A stretch of 64,000 nt of DNA from Kalaharituber pfeilii (GCA_015179045.1 WHUZ01000093.1:1-64000), one strand, 5' to 3'; positions 12,005-25,098 are shown, numbered from the stretch's first letter. The notes: generated from the sequence alone by a model not told the origin. Made by a program: numbers and translations.

Positions 12005-13210
12005 CTTTATAGTTGTTCAGATAGTTACGATCAAGAAAGATTGCTGTACTAGGTGAAACTCGAAACAAGGTGCAAGTGATGAGGCGTTAGCTATGTGATG
12101 GAGAAACAACGAAACAGCGGATGTCAGACATGTCCAGAAAGTGCGTGTTGGCTCCTTCGACAGCACACCGTGATGGAGTGAAAGAGGTGGGGGATGAACT
12201 GCTAATACCTGATTCTCGATTTATCCTTAAAGCCGTAAGGGAATTAAATTTGTGTTGTGCTGTTTGGTGAGGGGGGAAATTTGGGTGTTCACAAGTAGAT
12301 CAGTGAACAGGAAGAGAAGAAGGCGGCGTAGAGTGGGGCGAAAAGATCGAGGACATAAGGATAGCTGCTAAGTATTTTACATCAGTTTCTTAGTCACCTC
12401 CTTTCGCAGCCGAGCTAGGCCTCTTGATGCTTAGTCCACCACTTTCCATCCTTTTCTTCGCCATGGCCAGCACACTCCCCTGTTTTCGCTAACAGCGAAT
12501 ACCACACACTTGAATGACGAGAGCCTGATCTACGCCGTTGACAGATCCTCTCATATTATTGTGTGCGCTGTGTCCTCCATCACCAAAAATCACAAGGCTG
12601 AGGATCTTGGCATATTAGATAGAGCTGTAGCTGTGTCATCTTCATTGACTTGTAACCTGGCTTGACTACTCAGATGTACTCATCTTCTCGTGCCCAGACT
12701 TTTGCACGAGAACAATGTAGTCATACATTTTTATGTTACAAATATCTGTTCAATGTTCATTCAAAAGGTGTTCATGAATGAATAATGTCTTATATAAGCA
12801 AATCTACCAGCGCCAAGCATCACAACACATCAAGTCAAGCCTCATGACAAGCAGTTGGTTGTTATGGTTAAGAGATCATCACATTCCTTTATTTAAGACC
12901 CAGTATTACACTACGGCAGAACTCCGGTATCCCGACTTTACATTTGAAAGAATCTCTCCTCGCCCAATCCTTAGGGCAGGACTATCCCAAACCAGACAAA
13001 TATCAACCGAAAAATGCACAAGCCAACATCTACATGATCAAGGTATCAAAGAACGAGACTAGTATCAAAACGCTGAAGAGGAAAAATTGCCAGTAAAAAT
13101 ATTCCAGGATAAGCAAGTATGTATATAAGCACTTAGAGAAAAAGTGGGAAAAATCCATAAACTATACGACGATGTAAAATGGGCAGCGGCCAATGATTGA
13201 TATTTGGTTT
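12005..13210. other. Intergenic between Ran and NoxA
   Basis: No gene is visible. The stretch holds the Ran promoter next to 12005 and the 3' end of the NADPH oxidase gene near 13210. No repeat stands out. Confidence 0.5.
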
Positions 13211-15182
13211 TCAGAAACTGTACATCATAGTTAGCAACCAGTAACAAACGGTATCAGAGGAGATACTAACTGTTCTTTCCAGAAACTAAAATCAATCTCC
13301 GGCGTGCATGCTGCCTTACAAGCGTTCCTTATATCTCTTGCCGCTACGGATGGCCCACAGAAGTAGACACCAACATTCGTCTTTAGTGTACTCTCCAGTC
13401 CTGGCATGTAGCTACCCCGATTAATGGCATCCCTCATACTCGAGAAGAACCGCTTGAAATCAGGCCTGCCAAAATTGGTCCTGCTATGAAGTTCCGTGAG
13501 CGGATCCAAATTCGTTCCAACACTATTAAGAACGATGTTTTGTGCCGTATCCGCATCCAGTCGCTGTGTGAGGTACGTGTTGATTTTCAAAAACTCCGCT
13601 CCACCAGCTGCCTCTTTCTTTGCCTGTGACTCGAGAGATGCCAACAGGCTTTGGAACCATTCGAATGAATTCGTATCCTTGCATACCCATATGAACTCAA
13701 CTCGCTTAAGGCGCATTGGTGGATTTGGGCCCTGACGCCTGTGCCAGATACTCTTGAGGATGGACGCCCATGGGGTAACACCAATACCAGTTCCGATAAG
13801 TACAGCAATTTCGTTGTCAAAAACCTGTAATTTATTAGCTCACTATAGCTTTAAATATGAGAGTGATCATCTTACATCTTCTGCTGGAGCTCCATAAGGT
13901 CCGTCAATTCGAAGCCTGGGCATTTTTTGCCCATTCTGCAGAGCGACTTCATATTGACCCATGGGATCTAGCCCGTCAAACATCCTAGCGTTCTGCCCGG
14001 CGCCGACAGCTTCACCAAGTGCTCTCGTGAAGTCACCAACCTGCCTTATGTGTATCGAGATATAAGGGTCAGAGGGGCAGGAAGTGATGGTAAACGGATG
14101 CCATTCATGTTTGGAAACCGAAGGAACATTCAGAAACAGCCATTGACCGGCCTTGTACTTCATAGATGGCTTTCTGAATTGAATTTCCATTGCGCCTGTG
14201 ATAGTTAGTTTTAAGATACCAGAGATTTTAGAGGGATGAAGATTATACCAAATGGGTGCTTCACCACCTTGGTGATTTGAGTCTCTCTAGAAGCACGAAT
14301 CTCCCGATAGACACGTTCAAAAAAGTAAATACCGCCAGCCCAGAGAGTGAACCTCCATCCTTGATATCCAATGCAATGATCCCAGAAATCCTTGCCAGCA
14401 AAAGGTGAATATGGTTCTGCGGTATCTCGCACAAAGCATCCTACGGCATGTGTGTATAGGCCAATCATGAAGATGAATGCAAGGTGATGAGTGTACCAAA
14501 ATGCCTCGAAGCATTGCTGTCGAATCTTGTTATGAGCCCTGTAATGACCAATTTAGCCCCAATCTCCATTTAGATAAGCTGAAGAACACCTACGTTGTAT
14601 ACATTAAAAGCATGCATAACAACATAACGTGACCTGTGATACCACCTGGTTGAGTATAGTGGATCTGCAATGCAGTGACCGGTCTGATTTGGGTTTTTTC
14701 GACATTGTAAAAACTATGATAACAGTCATTAGCAGTTGATTTGAGTCTAAAACACGTTAAGGGGCATACTTGATGTAGTGCGCCGTTGTATGGATGATGG
14801 TGAACAGCAACATTGAATACGCGCATTGACGGTGGAACCATTGACTTTCATCGAGAGGAAGGAACTTGACTTTTGGCCGCACAAATTTCAATAAGTTCCT
14901 GCACATTGGTAACAATATCATTGCCCCATCATATGCCAAAACTAGACCGGCGCCACGAGAAATCCAGACAGAGTATGAAAGAGTATTAAGACCAGCAAGA
15001 CGAGGGTCCTTCGCTTGCTTAAGCCTAAAATCGGTAGGTTTTTTAGCGAAAGCTCAAAATTGACTTCTAGAAGGAACGGATTACCATCCATAAGCAAACA
15101 GTCCCCAGTGTGATCCCCACCAGAATATCCAAAACAGCAACTTTCTTCCTGTGAGTTCTCTCCTAGCAAATGATTCTGCCAT
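13211..15182 (-). CDS. noxA: NADPH oxidase, fungal NoxA/Nox1 class
   Basis: Seven exons: 15182-15085, 15024-14770, 14713-14594, 14538-14249, 14195-13876, 13824-13271 and 13217-13211. The phases close exactly and give 547 residues. The start MAESFARRELTGRK and the end FWKEHF are typical of NoxA. The membrane part has the haem-ligand region HRQCAYSMLLFTIIHTTAHY and a second His pair in FWYTHHLAF. The FAD-binding segment is HPFTITSCP, and the NADPH part has IGTGIGVTPWASIL, the FIWVCKD strand and VYFCGPS. There is no EF-hand N-terminus, which separates it from NoxC. NoxA passes electrons from NADPH across the membrane to make superoxide, and acts with NoxR and Rac in fruit-body and hyphal differentiation. 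The last exon carries only 7 nt; without it the protein would run into intron sequence. Confidence 0.96.
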
Positions 15183-18100
15183 ACCTGCTCCTTTATTCGA
15201 GATTTGTCTGAATCCAGAACAGAGAGTATGAAAACCAGAGCTTAGTTAAAGTAGCTCAACGTATCCAACTCTGGAACAAAATGTCGTCCAGCGACCAGCT
15301 TCCTTGAAAGTCGATGTAGGTGAATACAGAAGGCTGGGTGGGTCTCAGCCAAGGATGGATCTCTAGGAAAGCAGAAAAAAAGAAGGCTCGGTCTGCTGGG
15401 TGTTCCCGAACACTACTCAAATGCTTGCTTGTTTGTGCTGTAGAAGCAAGTTGGGAATGGGTTCGGCCAGCGTAATGATTGCCTTAATGAACGAACTCAG
15501 CTGGGTAAGCAGGCGCAGTGAAAATTGAAAAAGAAAGAGCGAAGAAGACCAGAAGATTACAGAGAAGATTACAAGACGAGAAGAAAGGGCGAAAATGAAA
15601 ATGGAAAAAAAAGCAAGAGAGGTGCTTAACCGCTGGCGGTTCGGTGAGAGAAAAGGTCAGAAGCTATTAAGATACGAGTGTTGACGCGCTTTTAGGGTGG
15701 ACGGGGATGCACCCACTATGAGGAGTCCTTAATTGACGGCGGCTACGGAATGCGCAGGGCTAGGCACGCTGGTGCATGCTGCCTTGCGGTAACACAAGAT
15801 GTCGCGGGGCCTATGATACTTAGTTCAGGAACCATTTGTATCAGCCTCTCCCTTCCAATGAACGCCGGACGGCCATCGGAGAATGGAACGCTGCGACGCA
15901 CTGACAATGCTTTACAGACTAAGCATTTACCCTCCCTCTCCTTGTGTTTTATTCTCCGGACCCCAAAATTCCTACGGATTGAAAGGGCAGCTGCAGCCAG
16001 TGTCCAGGCTCCACCTCGGATTTATTGCACTTGTGTTTGACGTTGAACAAGGGGCGTCCACTTCCTGGGGCAGGTGGATCAGCTAAGCGATTACCACTGT
16101 CGAGAGGCCAAAGGAAAATATTCAGGAAGAGAGCAAGCGCACCGCACGGAGCAAAAGGAACGCACTGGAGACGAAGTTGTCACGGGGGTCACGTTGCTCT
16201 GATATCGGATTTTGTGCACAGTGACACATTGGGAGGTGGGCGGGCAGCACAGTAGCCCTGAAGCGCATCCAGGTATCCAAAAGAGTATGGCAATCCAAGC
16301 TGTATTATCTTTTTCGGCCGCGGGCCAGGTTCTCTCCGGCGGGATGGGCCACTTCTCTTCTCTACCTACTTTCAAAGGCTGCGTTGATGCTGTCTTGGAT
16401 GGTCTGGGGGCTGTTGGCTGGGTGTTGGGCCTGGGGCGCGGAGTGTCTGGAACCGAGAGAGCACTCGACAAGCAGTAACATTCTCGCTCGCTAGAGCGTT
16501 GAGCACGGGTCGACGAGACAAAGCCCCAGGCTATTTTGGGCCGTCGCGAAATTTGCCCCTCATTGGTTGAATGGAGAGTGGTGAACGTACGCACCTATTA
16601 GGACTATGCTATGTACTTGAGAATGGAGTAGCAGCAAGAGGAGCAAGTGTAAGATACATCATGCTTTTGTACAAGCTGAAGACAGCTCGAATTGTACAAA
16701 AGATACAGTGCACGCCTACGTCGAGCACCCCACTAATTGTATCGCGTACTCATGTTCCTCATCTCAAGCCGTATCTACAGTCAATATGCATAAGAACACT
16801 GTCCTCCCTGGATCCCCTCTGGATGAATCGGCTCCTACTCTCGGAATACGGTTTGTCCGCGCTGATATCCTGCACTTTGATGTTGCATATATCATACGTC
16901 CGTTACACATGAACCTGAGACTTGAATTAAATTGTAGAATTTTGAATCAAAGTCCCAGAAAGAATTATTCATTTTGTCCTGCCTGGCCAACTTTGGCTAG
17001 ATTCCAACAATCGGGTCCCATGGACATGGCACTGAGGCCGTCATCGTCACTCAGTAGCGCCGATGTTCCGATTGGAGAACCCGTGCTGTTGACGCCCAAC
17101 TTTCATGAGGTCACAACACCGGCGATAAACCTATGCTTGCGTAGTCTTGTGAACAGCTAGCATAGAACCGTCGACGCTTTTGTGCCCTAGTTATGCACAG
17201 AGCTTATCTATTTCCAGGAAACTATCATATCGCATCTGTCTGGCATGCGTTCCCGGTACGCGGTTCAGACCTCAATTCGCTCGCAATGTCCTAGATCAAC
17301 TTGAACAACTTCCCAATGTAGGGCTGACCGGCGGATGTCTTCAGGATTCTGCTAGAAGAGTGGTGGTTCATTGGTGATTTATGTACATCTGAGACCCCAT
17401 AGCGTCGTGCTCTACGTCCGGCTGCCGGTCCCTGCACCCGTTGCCGCACTTGCGGTCTGCAAGCACGGATACCCAACGGACTGCAATGCACTACGCCGCT
17501 ACGTGGCCCATTACGTACAGTCCACCTTATGGCGACAGGACAGCTAAAGGGATGCTTTTCATGTCTGAGACAACCGAGAGAGAAGATAGGCGAAAATGAT
17601 TTCTATTGGATGAAGTGGATCTAGATCGCTGGATACATCGCCTCAGGTGGTACAAAACCCAACAAAATTTCTCAATACAGAGCGCGGAGGCTACTCCAAC
17701 TCAGTTGATAATGTTGATATCACCCAATCCAAAGGACCCAGTATGCGCACAATAGGTATTGGCTGAACTATGTAGTACCTTCAGGAAAACGGGGCGGTGG
17801 CCTCCTTGGTCATGCTCTTGAGAGCCGTTAGGAGCTGAGTTCTCAGATTACACTGGCTGGGGAATCATCAATTCATCTTACATCAATTCATCTTACATGC
17901 CCCTGGCCCACATACGCCCGTAGCATGGCCAACTATGTATGTAAAAGAGGAGCAATGATGTTGAAGCCATTCTATCGGTTGCCCTGATATAATTAACCCA
18001 GTACCATTGGCTACGGATGCGGAGATATCTTGATTTTGGACTCGGCCCAATGTACTGATGGAAATGCCACAAAAAAGCGCAGCAACATCAGGAAAAACTA

Positions 18101-20272
18101 TCCAACAAAAATGGAAACCACAAAGAATTGTTTATCACAGTTTTCTGTGACCTCACTTGCATGGAGCCTTGCTTAGGCGAACTAAAAGGCCTAAATGAAA
18201 GAAGATTAAGTCTGGCTGTGATTGCATATTGGTAGGCTGATGGAGCAGATGCTAAGCTGTACTAGTTAGTATACAGGTCAGATTTTTGAACGTGGTCTAC
18301 GATGGCCAATGCCAGAAAGCTGGGGCTAGACTACCCAGCCAAAAAGCAAAAGTATGTCAATTCTCTGCTCGATTAAATGATTCTGTGGCATCTGTGCACC
18401 TTCGTTCTGGCAATACATTGGCCTCCTCGCTTCTGCACGAATATTACCGTCTTGCTGGTGATCACACTTCATCTCTGTTGGTATGTGGAGTGACTGGACC
18501 TAACATGGCCTCACGAATGGCCTGCCAAATGCGATACGAGTGCCTACGGCGCATCCAAGGCTGTGGATGTTCCTTCGGATCCAGACCAGCATCGGCCTCG
18601 ATCTGGACGAATGTAAGCTGCTGCAAACGAGAGGGCATGCTCTGGCCAGCAGCAGAAGCAGCAACCGCATTGCAGAAAAGTGGAGACAATGCATCTCGGG
18701 CCTGTGGGTATCATAGGGCAAGTGTTCGACCAGGGCGATACGACAAGACAGTATGGCTGCGGGCGACTAGCGGAGAGTGCATGATGCCAACCTGGCCAAT
18801 GCTGTGGGCTGCAGCACATGGGTTTCGACAAGCACGCAGCATGAGACTGCACGGAGACTAAGTAGGCATATGGGTCCTAGATTGTTCGAGAATGGGTCCT
18901 AGGTCGTTCGAGACTGGGTCCTAGAGGCTGGAGCGGTCTGGCTGGGCGTAAGCCCTCGAGCAAAGCGCCGGCGCATCAGAAGAATCCAGCGTCGAACCCA
19001 GAAGGAACAATGGCGTTGTTCTACCTCATCACTTGGTCGCGATTGGCCCGCTGGAGGGCGGGCGGTTACATGCTACGCCAAGGGTGCTTGCTCGCACAAT
19101 CCCATTATTCTGGCACAATGTGGTCGAGACAGCATATTATGCTTGTAGACCTGCCTTATCCGGCCCAGCGCCTCGAGGCTGGAGGCACACCAGCACGCAG
19201 CCTTGCCTGGCACTCCTGAACGAGACTCGTCATCCCTCATATGCACAACCTCCAGGATTATGCCCATCGCTCTCCCCTTCTTGTTCATTCTCTCAGTTCC
19301 TCTAAGAACGAAGATGTGCAAAAAGGAAGAGCAGAGCCGCTCATTGCGCTCGCTCGGCCAGCCCTTGTATCATACCTGCTCGCTTGCCCTGGCGCTGCTC
19401 GCAGGTATCATAGGCCTCCAGGAGGAGGAGGCACTCGGCGGGGCATCCCTGTCGCACGCATTCATGCACCGGCAGCGGGACGCCATGGATGCCAAGGCTT
19501 TGCTCTTGAGCGTTACACGGTTCCTGTTGGTCGCTTCAGGGGAGTCTCGTAACCAGCTTCAGGGGCCTGGCCGCCCTCCCTGCAAGACGGCGGGGGTTTT
19601 ATGTCGATTTTGAGGGGCTCTCACATGGATCTTTGGCGATGTCCGTGATGAGCAGCTGCGTGCGGCTACCCATGGGTGCAGCATAGCCAACATCTCCCCC
19701 CCGTCCGATCATCACCATTTCAAGCGCACTTATCCCACTTTCTTTTCCTATTTTCCCTTCCACCCACCCTCGCCTGGTGCAGTCTTTTCTTGCCTTCTTT
19801 TCATTCTATTCGCTCTCTGCCCACATTTCATTTTTGTGTTCACTTCTTGAGCTAACGCATTCCACCCGGTTGTTGGATTGCATTTAGCTTCTATTTGGCG
19901 TTAATCTTCGACGTTCTGGGTAACTCCGCTGGTCGTTGTCTTTCTATTCTCTCTTTTGCGCATTTCACCACTGTTTATCGGCTGGATCGTGTACTTTGCG
20001 CCGGGCGCACACTTTTTGACGTTTATATTATCCACCTGCATTTCTTCTCGCCTAAGGGCCCGAACGATCATAACATACATCTTCAAAAACCTGTGCAAGC
20101 CAGTTTAACTACGTTGCGCTTTCACTAACCGGAGCATCTGCCTCTATCCGCCCGAGCGGATACCGAAAGTTAAAATCCGAAGGGTAATCCGACAAGGCCT
20201 ACAGTCATCAGAGGATAGCAAGAGGTTCATTAAGTCAAGCAAAACAGAACAAAAGAACGAAACAAAAGCACC
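15183..20272. other. Five-kilobase gene-poor stretch
   Basis: I see no gene I can support. The first 500 bp hold the NoxA promoter and 5' leader, which is A/G-rich at 15520-15620. Frames of 100-190 codons occur at 16091-16594 (-), 18286-18861 (+), 18544-18852 (-) and 19203-19613 (+). They overlap others on the opposite strand and show no conserved motif, as expected of moderately GC-rich noncoding DNA. Small local repeats include a doubled ATCAATTCATCTTACAT at 17867-17898 and three copies of GGGTCCTAG near 18870-18922. Confidence 0.5.
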
Positions 20273-20871
20273 ATGGGAAGATTGATCAAGAATCACCTCG
20301 CCAGACTTATCATCTTGACAGCAGCTACCTGTTTGTACCCCCATTCAGATTGTTTTCTGCTAAATCTCATCACGAATTATTTACTGACTTAAAGCTTTTC
20401 AGACCAAATTGCTGCTGGTATACACGGATTTTTCTGGCCAAAGATCTTCTGGGATATGTGGACTAAAGCATTAGATCCTATAGTCAAGCCAGTTCCAGTT
20501 TTACAAATTTTAAATGTAGTTGCGGGCTTATTTGGACTATGCTGGGAATGCCCACTTCCATTCCTGGTACCAAATACTGCACTACATCGTTCCATCGCCG
20601 CCAGATTATTTCTCTATCCCGTCTCTGTTGTTCTCGCAGCCCTGATCTACCAAGGTACCAATGCGGCAATATATTATTTGGTTGGAATGATTATTTACTT
20701 TTGGGGATACAGTGAAGGCGAGGTGAGCAAAATTATCTTTAGGACCGTTTGAGGTGACATCATCAGCTAACGTTGCACTTGCAGATTGTGTGCATGCCTT
20801 GGAAAGTTCCAACACGAAGATTTGTAGCCGCCCCTCAGGGTGCAGGTGGAAAGCCTAACAGTGTACTTTGA
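20273..20871 (+). CDS. Small conserved fungal membrane protein (DUF7727-like)
   Basis: Three exons, 20273-20330, 20403-20722 and 20785-20871, give 154 residues with consistent phases. The start is MGRLIKNHLARLIILTAATYQ, followed by a GFFWPKIFWD segment. Three or four hydrophobic segments follow, around ILNVVAGLFGL, LFLYPVSVVLAALIY and YYLVGMIIYFWGYSEGE, and the end is a short polar tail (CMPWKVPTRRF). The second intron has a GCTAAC branch point. The pattern matches a widespread family of about 150-residue ascomycete membrane proteins of unknown function, which I recall as DUF7727; the label should be checked. No enzymatic motif is visible, and the location (ER or other endomembrane) is inferred from the hydrophobic segments only. 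Confidence 0.85.
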
Positions 20872-23768
20872 ACTTTGTGTTTTTCCGCTCGTGTCTACAT
20901 TCCGCAAAATTTCCCTGTGCATGATTCTCAACTTCTTTTTTATTGGTTTCCGTTTATTCTTAACTACTGCTGGCTATCAATTTGGCGTGATATGTACTTT
21001 TACAGGAGGAATCTCGTTAGGTTGCTACTTCTTTGTGAGGCAGAGAGATTGAGGTTTTCACGTTTGTGTTTGATTTCCTCTTGCAGTGTGTCTAATGGTT
21101 ACAAGAGGGGGCTCAGCACGTTGATGGTGACCCAAATCAGTGCATCCATTCATTGGGTTTGCTCCTTGATCCTGCCGGTCTCACATGTTTTGATCGTCGA
21201 AGCCCTACTTTATTGGGCGTGAGATAATTGTCGATACCACCACCAGAATGGCATCGACAGCGTCAACTGTTTCTTTTTCTATTTTATTTCTTGCGACCTT
21301 TCCATTGTATATATTCACATTTCTTTTACATCATGTGGGGTGCATTTTTTTTTTTTTTTTTTTTTTTTTCTATTTCTTCGGCTCGAGGGACCAAGCAGAA
21401 GAAACAAGGAGAGAGGTCAATCTGTGTGTGGCGCACATTTCAAACTATCGGATCCATCAACAGACGGCCATTACAGAGGACGTCTCGAGAGCCTGGGGTG
21501 CATTGAGATGGAATATGTTTCAGACTTCCTCTCCTCCCAGTTCTCTTTACGCTGACATTCTTCATACTTACCCTTGCAGTTTTTTTTTTTTTTTTACATA
21601 TATTTTTTTATTTTGTTTCCATTGCGTGCTTTTCCTACACGGTGTTTGCGGGGTTTGGACTTGCTTTTGCTTTTGCTGATGATATATTCTGTGTATTGAT
21701 TTTACTCTTGGGGATTTTTATAGGGCCATGGTCTCGCTTAGGGATTAGTTTGACCTTTTGATAATGCGGTGTGGTATTGTATGGGGGAATCGAGCGTACC
21801 TAGCCAAGTGGATTCAAATAGGCCGTTATGCTGAGATAGATGGCTCTGATGAAGAGGATGAAGAAACGAAGAAATAAAGAAAAGCAATGCGAAGAGAACC
21901 TCCTAGTATTACGACTAGTATTAGTATTGCATTTGGTGGCCATATATGTCTGATGGTTGGTTTCTTTGATTGGTCTGACTTTAGATGTGCGTTAGTTTGA
22001 CATTTGGCACGAAACTAGTACCGTTACCTTTGTGGGTAATGCACAAATTACAGCATGAGAATCAGAATCACAGTTAAGTGTATCTTTGACGCTCATTATG
22101 TGATGATGTTGGGCTTTTTAAGAGCATGATGATAATGTCGATCATTTGGCTGTTGGGAGTAAGAGTGATCTTGATTGGATTTGATTGAGGGAGATAGGCC
22201 ATTTGATCAATTACGCCGTGAGATTTATGTCTTGCAGTACAGTACCTGAATCCAGGTAGGTGCTTCATGATATATATGTAGGTTTAAATTCGCAATTGAT
22301 CATTCATTAAGCACAATCGTGATAGACAAGTAGGAACGTTGAAGCTCACACCCATACCCAAGTATTTGCATGAATTATCGGTCCATCATACAGATGCTGC
22401 CTGATGCCCTGGTCTAGTCTTGTGGGCTCCAATTACTACTTCTGTGTTATACATCCTAGTTACTTGAGGACACGTTTGTTCCAGGTGGATGAAGTTTGGG
22501 GGAGTGCGACTTCAGAGAAATGAGCAAGTACACTGCAAGTCGCTTGTTTTGGTCTTTGGTATACAGGTCACCCTGGCGATAATGATGGTCAAGAATCTGG
22601 CCCTGGTTATGATACGAGACCGGTTTCTTCAGTTTTCGCTATAGCGATGGGTCACGTGCTGACCCCAAGGTAGGCAGGGGTTAAAAAAATTTGTCATGCG
22701 GAAATTTTCAGTGTATGTATGATATTCAGATCTCAAATGCGAATTCAGTTCCTTACCAGACTGCCAATATCGTGTCTCCCCAATGCCGCTTTGTGTAGCT
22801 GAATTAATTAGTCCTGAAAAGTTCTTCTATAGCGCTTCTTTTCACTATCAAGAGTTTCATTATAGCCAGGGTCACCTGTATAAGGCACTTTGGACGTGCA
22901 GTGGTCTCCCAGAGTGCAGTTGCGCTGCGACTGGGCACTATAGACGTCAAAGCACCGCTGTTTTGCATCCAGGTATGTGACGTTTTGACATCTGTAGGTT
23001 CTAGTTACAGAATTACTGCAGGTGAAGCGTTCGACATGCTTCTGACGCACAGTTAACATTATTGTAACGAAGGCACATGTATCCACTATGACCCTTTCGT
23101 AACTCGGGGAATATGAAACTGGGGGATCCCGTATGCATCTTAAGCTTCTACGGGGAAACTCGAGACATGAGACTGGGGCTTCTTTAGAGCCCGGTTGCAT
23201 CCGTGTCTCGGCATCCCTAGCGCTAGGCGTCGGAAGTCGCAAAACCAAGGCGAAAACATGAAACCGGCCGAAACGTTCACGGACGGTATCATTCGGGGGG
23301 GGTCGAAACACAGTGACACTTCTTATACACTTATTTGAAATTTTTAAAGTTTGGACGCGCGTACTTACATATTCTAACGCGGGCTAATGTATTATCATAG
23401 CAGCATACATTTCACTAGTACCTCAAAAGTAAGGTTATATTCTCAACAAATTGGGAAGCTCGTTCGCTTAGTAACCTATCCTTGGCCCCCTCGCTAACTA
23501 TAGTTTTTAATCTTACAGCTAAGGCAGGGTTGCTTGTAACACAGTTTTGAAGCTCTAGTGCGAAGTGGATATGGCCGTGCGGTGGGGATTTACCTAGTAT
23601 GAATGACGCTTTTGATGTCAGAGAGTGCTGACTTGGGTAGTGGTTGAAAAGGGGAAGTTGAGGCTGAGTGTTTCCGAATGGAGCAGTCGCTAAAATGTAT
23701 GAGGCTTCCAGCTTTGGCTAGGCAGGATTGGCTAGCCGTAAGTTTTAATTAAGGCAAGTACGGATTGG
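20872..23768. other. Intergenic, 3' flank of the small membrane protein gene and unannotated DNA
   Basis: No gene is visible. T runs occur at 21348-21369 and 21581-21595. The Phe-rich frames at 21228-21679 and the frame at 22808-23311 (-) have no family features. Confidence 0.5.
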
Positions 23769-24306
23769 GAAATAATAAGAGAGAACCTTTGATATACCCT
23801 GCAGCAAAAGCAAAAACCTTTGAAATACCCATCATAACATTAAAATAGTAACAACACCATCTTGGCATGGCTTTCTAAGAGCAGCGATATATGCGTGTTC
23901 AGCAAGCACGTCAAGTTCTAAAATACTGATACCTCTTGTTTTAACCTGTTCGACATACTGCCACTCGGTTCGTAGTGAGCAGGAGTAGGAGTGGTAACAG
24001 CTGGAGTAGTTAGTAGTACCTGCAGCAGTGAACCCTGGAGTTGAACAGCAATAAGCTGAATAGCAGGAATGAGCCAAATAGCTAGGGACATATGCCGACC
24101 AAGTGGCAGTATTGCATATATGTCGAACGCGTTAAAACAAATAGGCATATTACCCGTATCTCAGCACCAGACGTGCTTGCTAATATATCGCTGCTTTAAA
24201 AATACCATGCGAAGGCGGTATTGTTACTACTTTAATGACATGACGGGTATTTCAAAGGTTTTTGCTTTTGCTGCAGGGTATATTAAAGGTTTTCTCGAAA
24301 TAATAA
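23769..24306. mobile_element. Mutator-like foldback element (non-autonomous) with 10-bp target duplication
   Basis: The element body is 23779-24296 (518 bp). It is flanked by perfect direct copies of GAAATAATAA at 23769-23778 and 24297-24306. Its ends are inverted: the left begins GAGAGAACCTTTGATATACC and the right, read in reverse complement, begins GAGAAAACCTTTAATATACC. The inverted similarity continues inward for about 75 bp at high identity and, with gaps, for about 200 bp per arm (for example CAGCGATATAT, AGCAAGCACGTC and TTGTTTTAAC on both arms), leaving a loop of about 90 bp. Target duplications of 8-11 bp with long inverted ends are typical of Mutator-like elements. No transposase frame is present, so it would depend on an element elsewhere. 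Confidence 0.8.
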
Positions 24307-24316
24307 CCTGTTACTA

Positions 24317-25098
24317 CAGTCAGACCTTGCTATAACGAACCCCGTTATGGCGAAAGCCTTGCTATTACGAACGCACTGCCCTCGGCGATTTCCCTCTCCA
24401 CCTATTATTCTGCCCTTGCTTAACGAAATCCCACCAAATAACGAAACGAAAAAGAATTTAGGGGAAGTTATTTCTGTCTACATACAAATTGTTCTTGCTA
24501 TAACGAAGAGTGGCAAATGAAATCTATAGAAACTCCCCTGGCAATCCACTAAGCTACTTTCCTGCGACGAATAGCAAAGTCTAAATGTTTATCATATTTT
24601 TATACTATATTAAGACAATGATATTCTTTCAATCATAAAATGCCTACTAGCCAGTAAAATATGTATTCGGACAGGGGTACTAATGCACATTATGCGCTAT
24701 GTCCGAATACATATTTTACTAGCTAGTATGAAACTTATTCAAGATCTCTTTTAGATGTTCAGCTCTGATCTTTCTTGCATATCTGATGCTTCTCAAATTT
24801 ACTTGCTGCTCGCTGCTTGTTAGAAGTTGTTGACATCTTGACTGGTTCTAATTACTGAGTGCTAGTCGGGACCGAAGGCAGTCCGTTACAGATTTCTGTT
24901 ACTTCAAGATTCACTTATGCTTCGTTCTTTCCTATGCTAGTAACTCAATACGAAATGTGCTACAATAACTGTTGAGGAGTCCGAACTCATCTGCCAAGGC
25001 TGCATGACTAATTTGTCACAATTTTCTATAACGAAAACCTTGCTATAACGAAAAGAAAGGGCCAAATTTTACGTGTTCGTTATAGTAAGGTCTGACTG
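24317..25098. mobile_element. Pogo/Tc1-mariner-like MITE with TA target duplication
   Basis: The 782-bp element is flanked by TA at 24315-24316 and 25099-25100. The inverted ends read CAGTCAGACCTTGCTATAAC on the left and, in reverse complement, CAGTCAGACCTTACTATAAC on the right: one mismatch in 20. The motif CTTGCTATAACGAA recurs inside both ends (for example near 24358, 24493 and 25040), as subterminal binding sites would. CAGT termini with a TA duplication are the pogo/Fot1 form of Tc1-mariner. There is no transposase frame. It starts only 10 bp after the right target repeat of the preceding foldback element. Confidence 0.8.
24645..24728. repeat. Nested short foldback (hairpin) inside the MITE
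   Basis: The left arm 24645-24673 (TACTAGCCAGTAAAATATGT and onward) is the reverse complement of the right arm 24700-24728 with 28 of 29 positions matching. The arms are separated by a 26-base spacer. The palindrome is far stronger than the surrounding A/T-rich sequence would give by chance. It may be a small element that inserted into the MITE, or an internal part of it. Confidence 0.75.

Noticed and set aside
18286..18861. 191-codon open frame
   Set aside because: Overlapping frames of similar length on the opposite strand, no domain or intron signal, and located in a gene desert.
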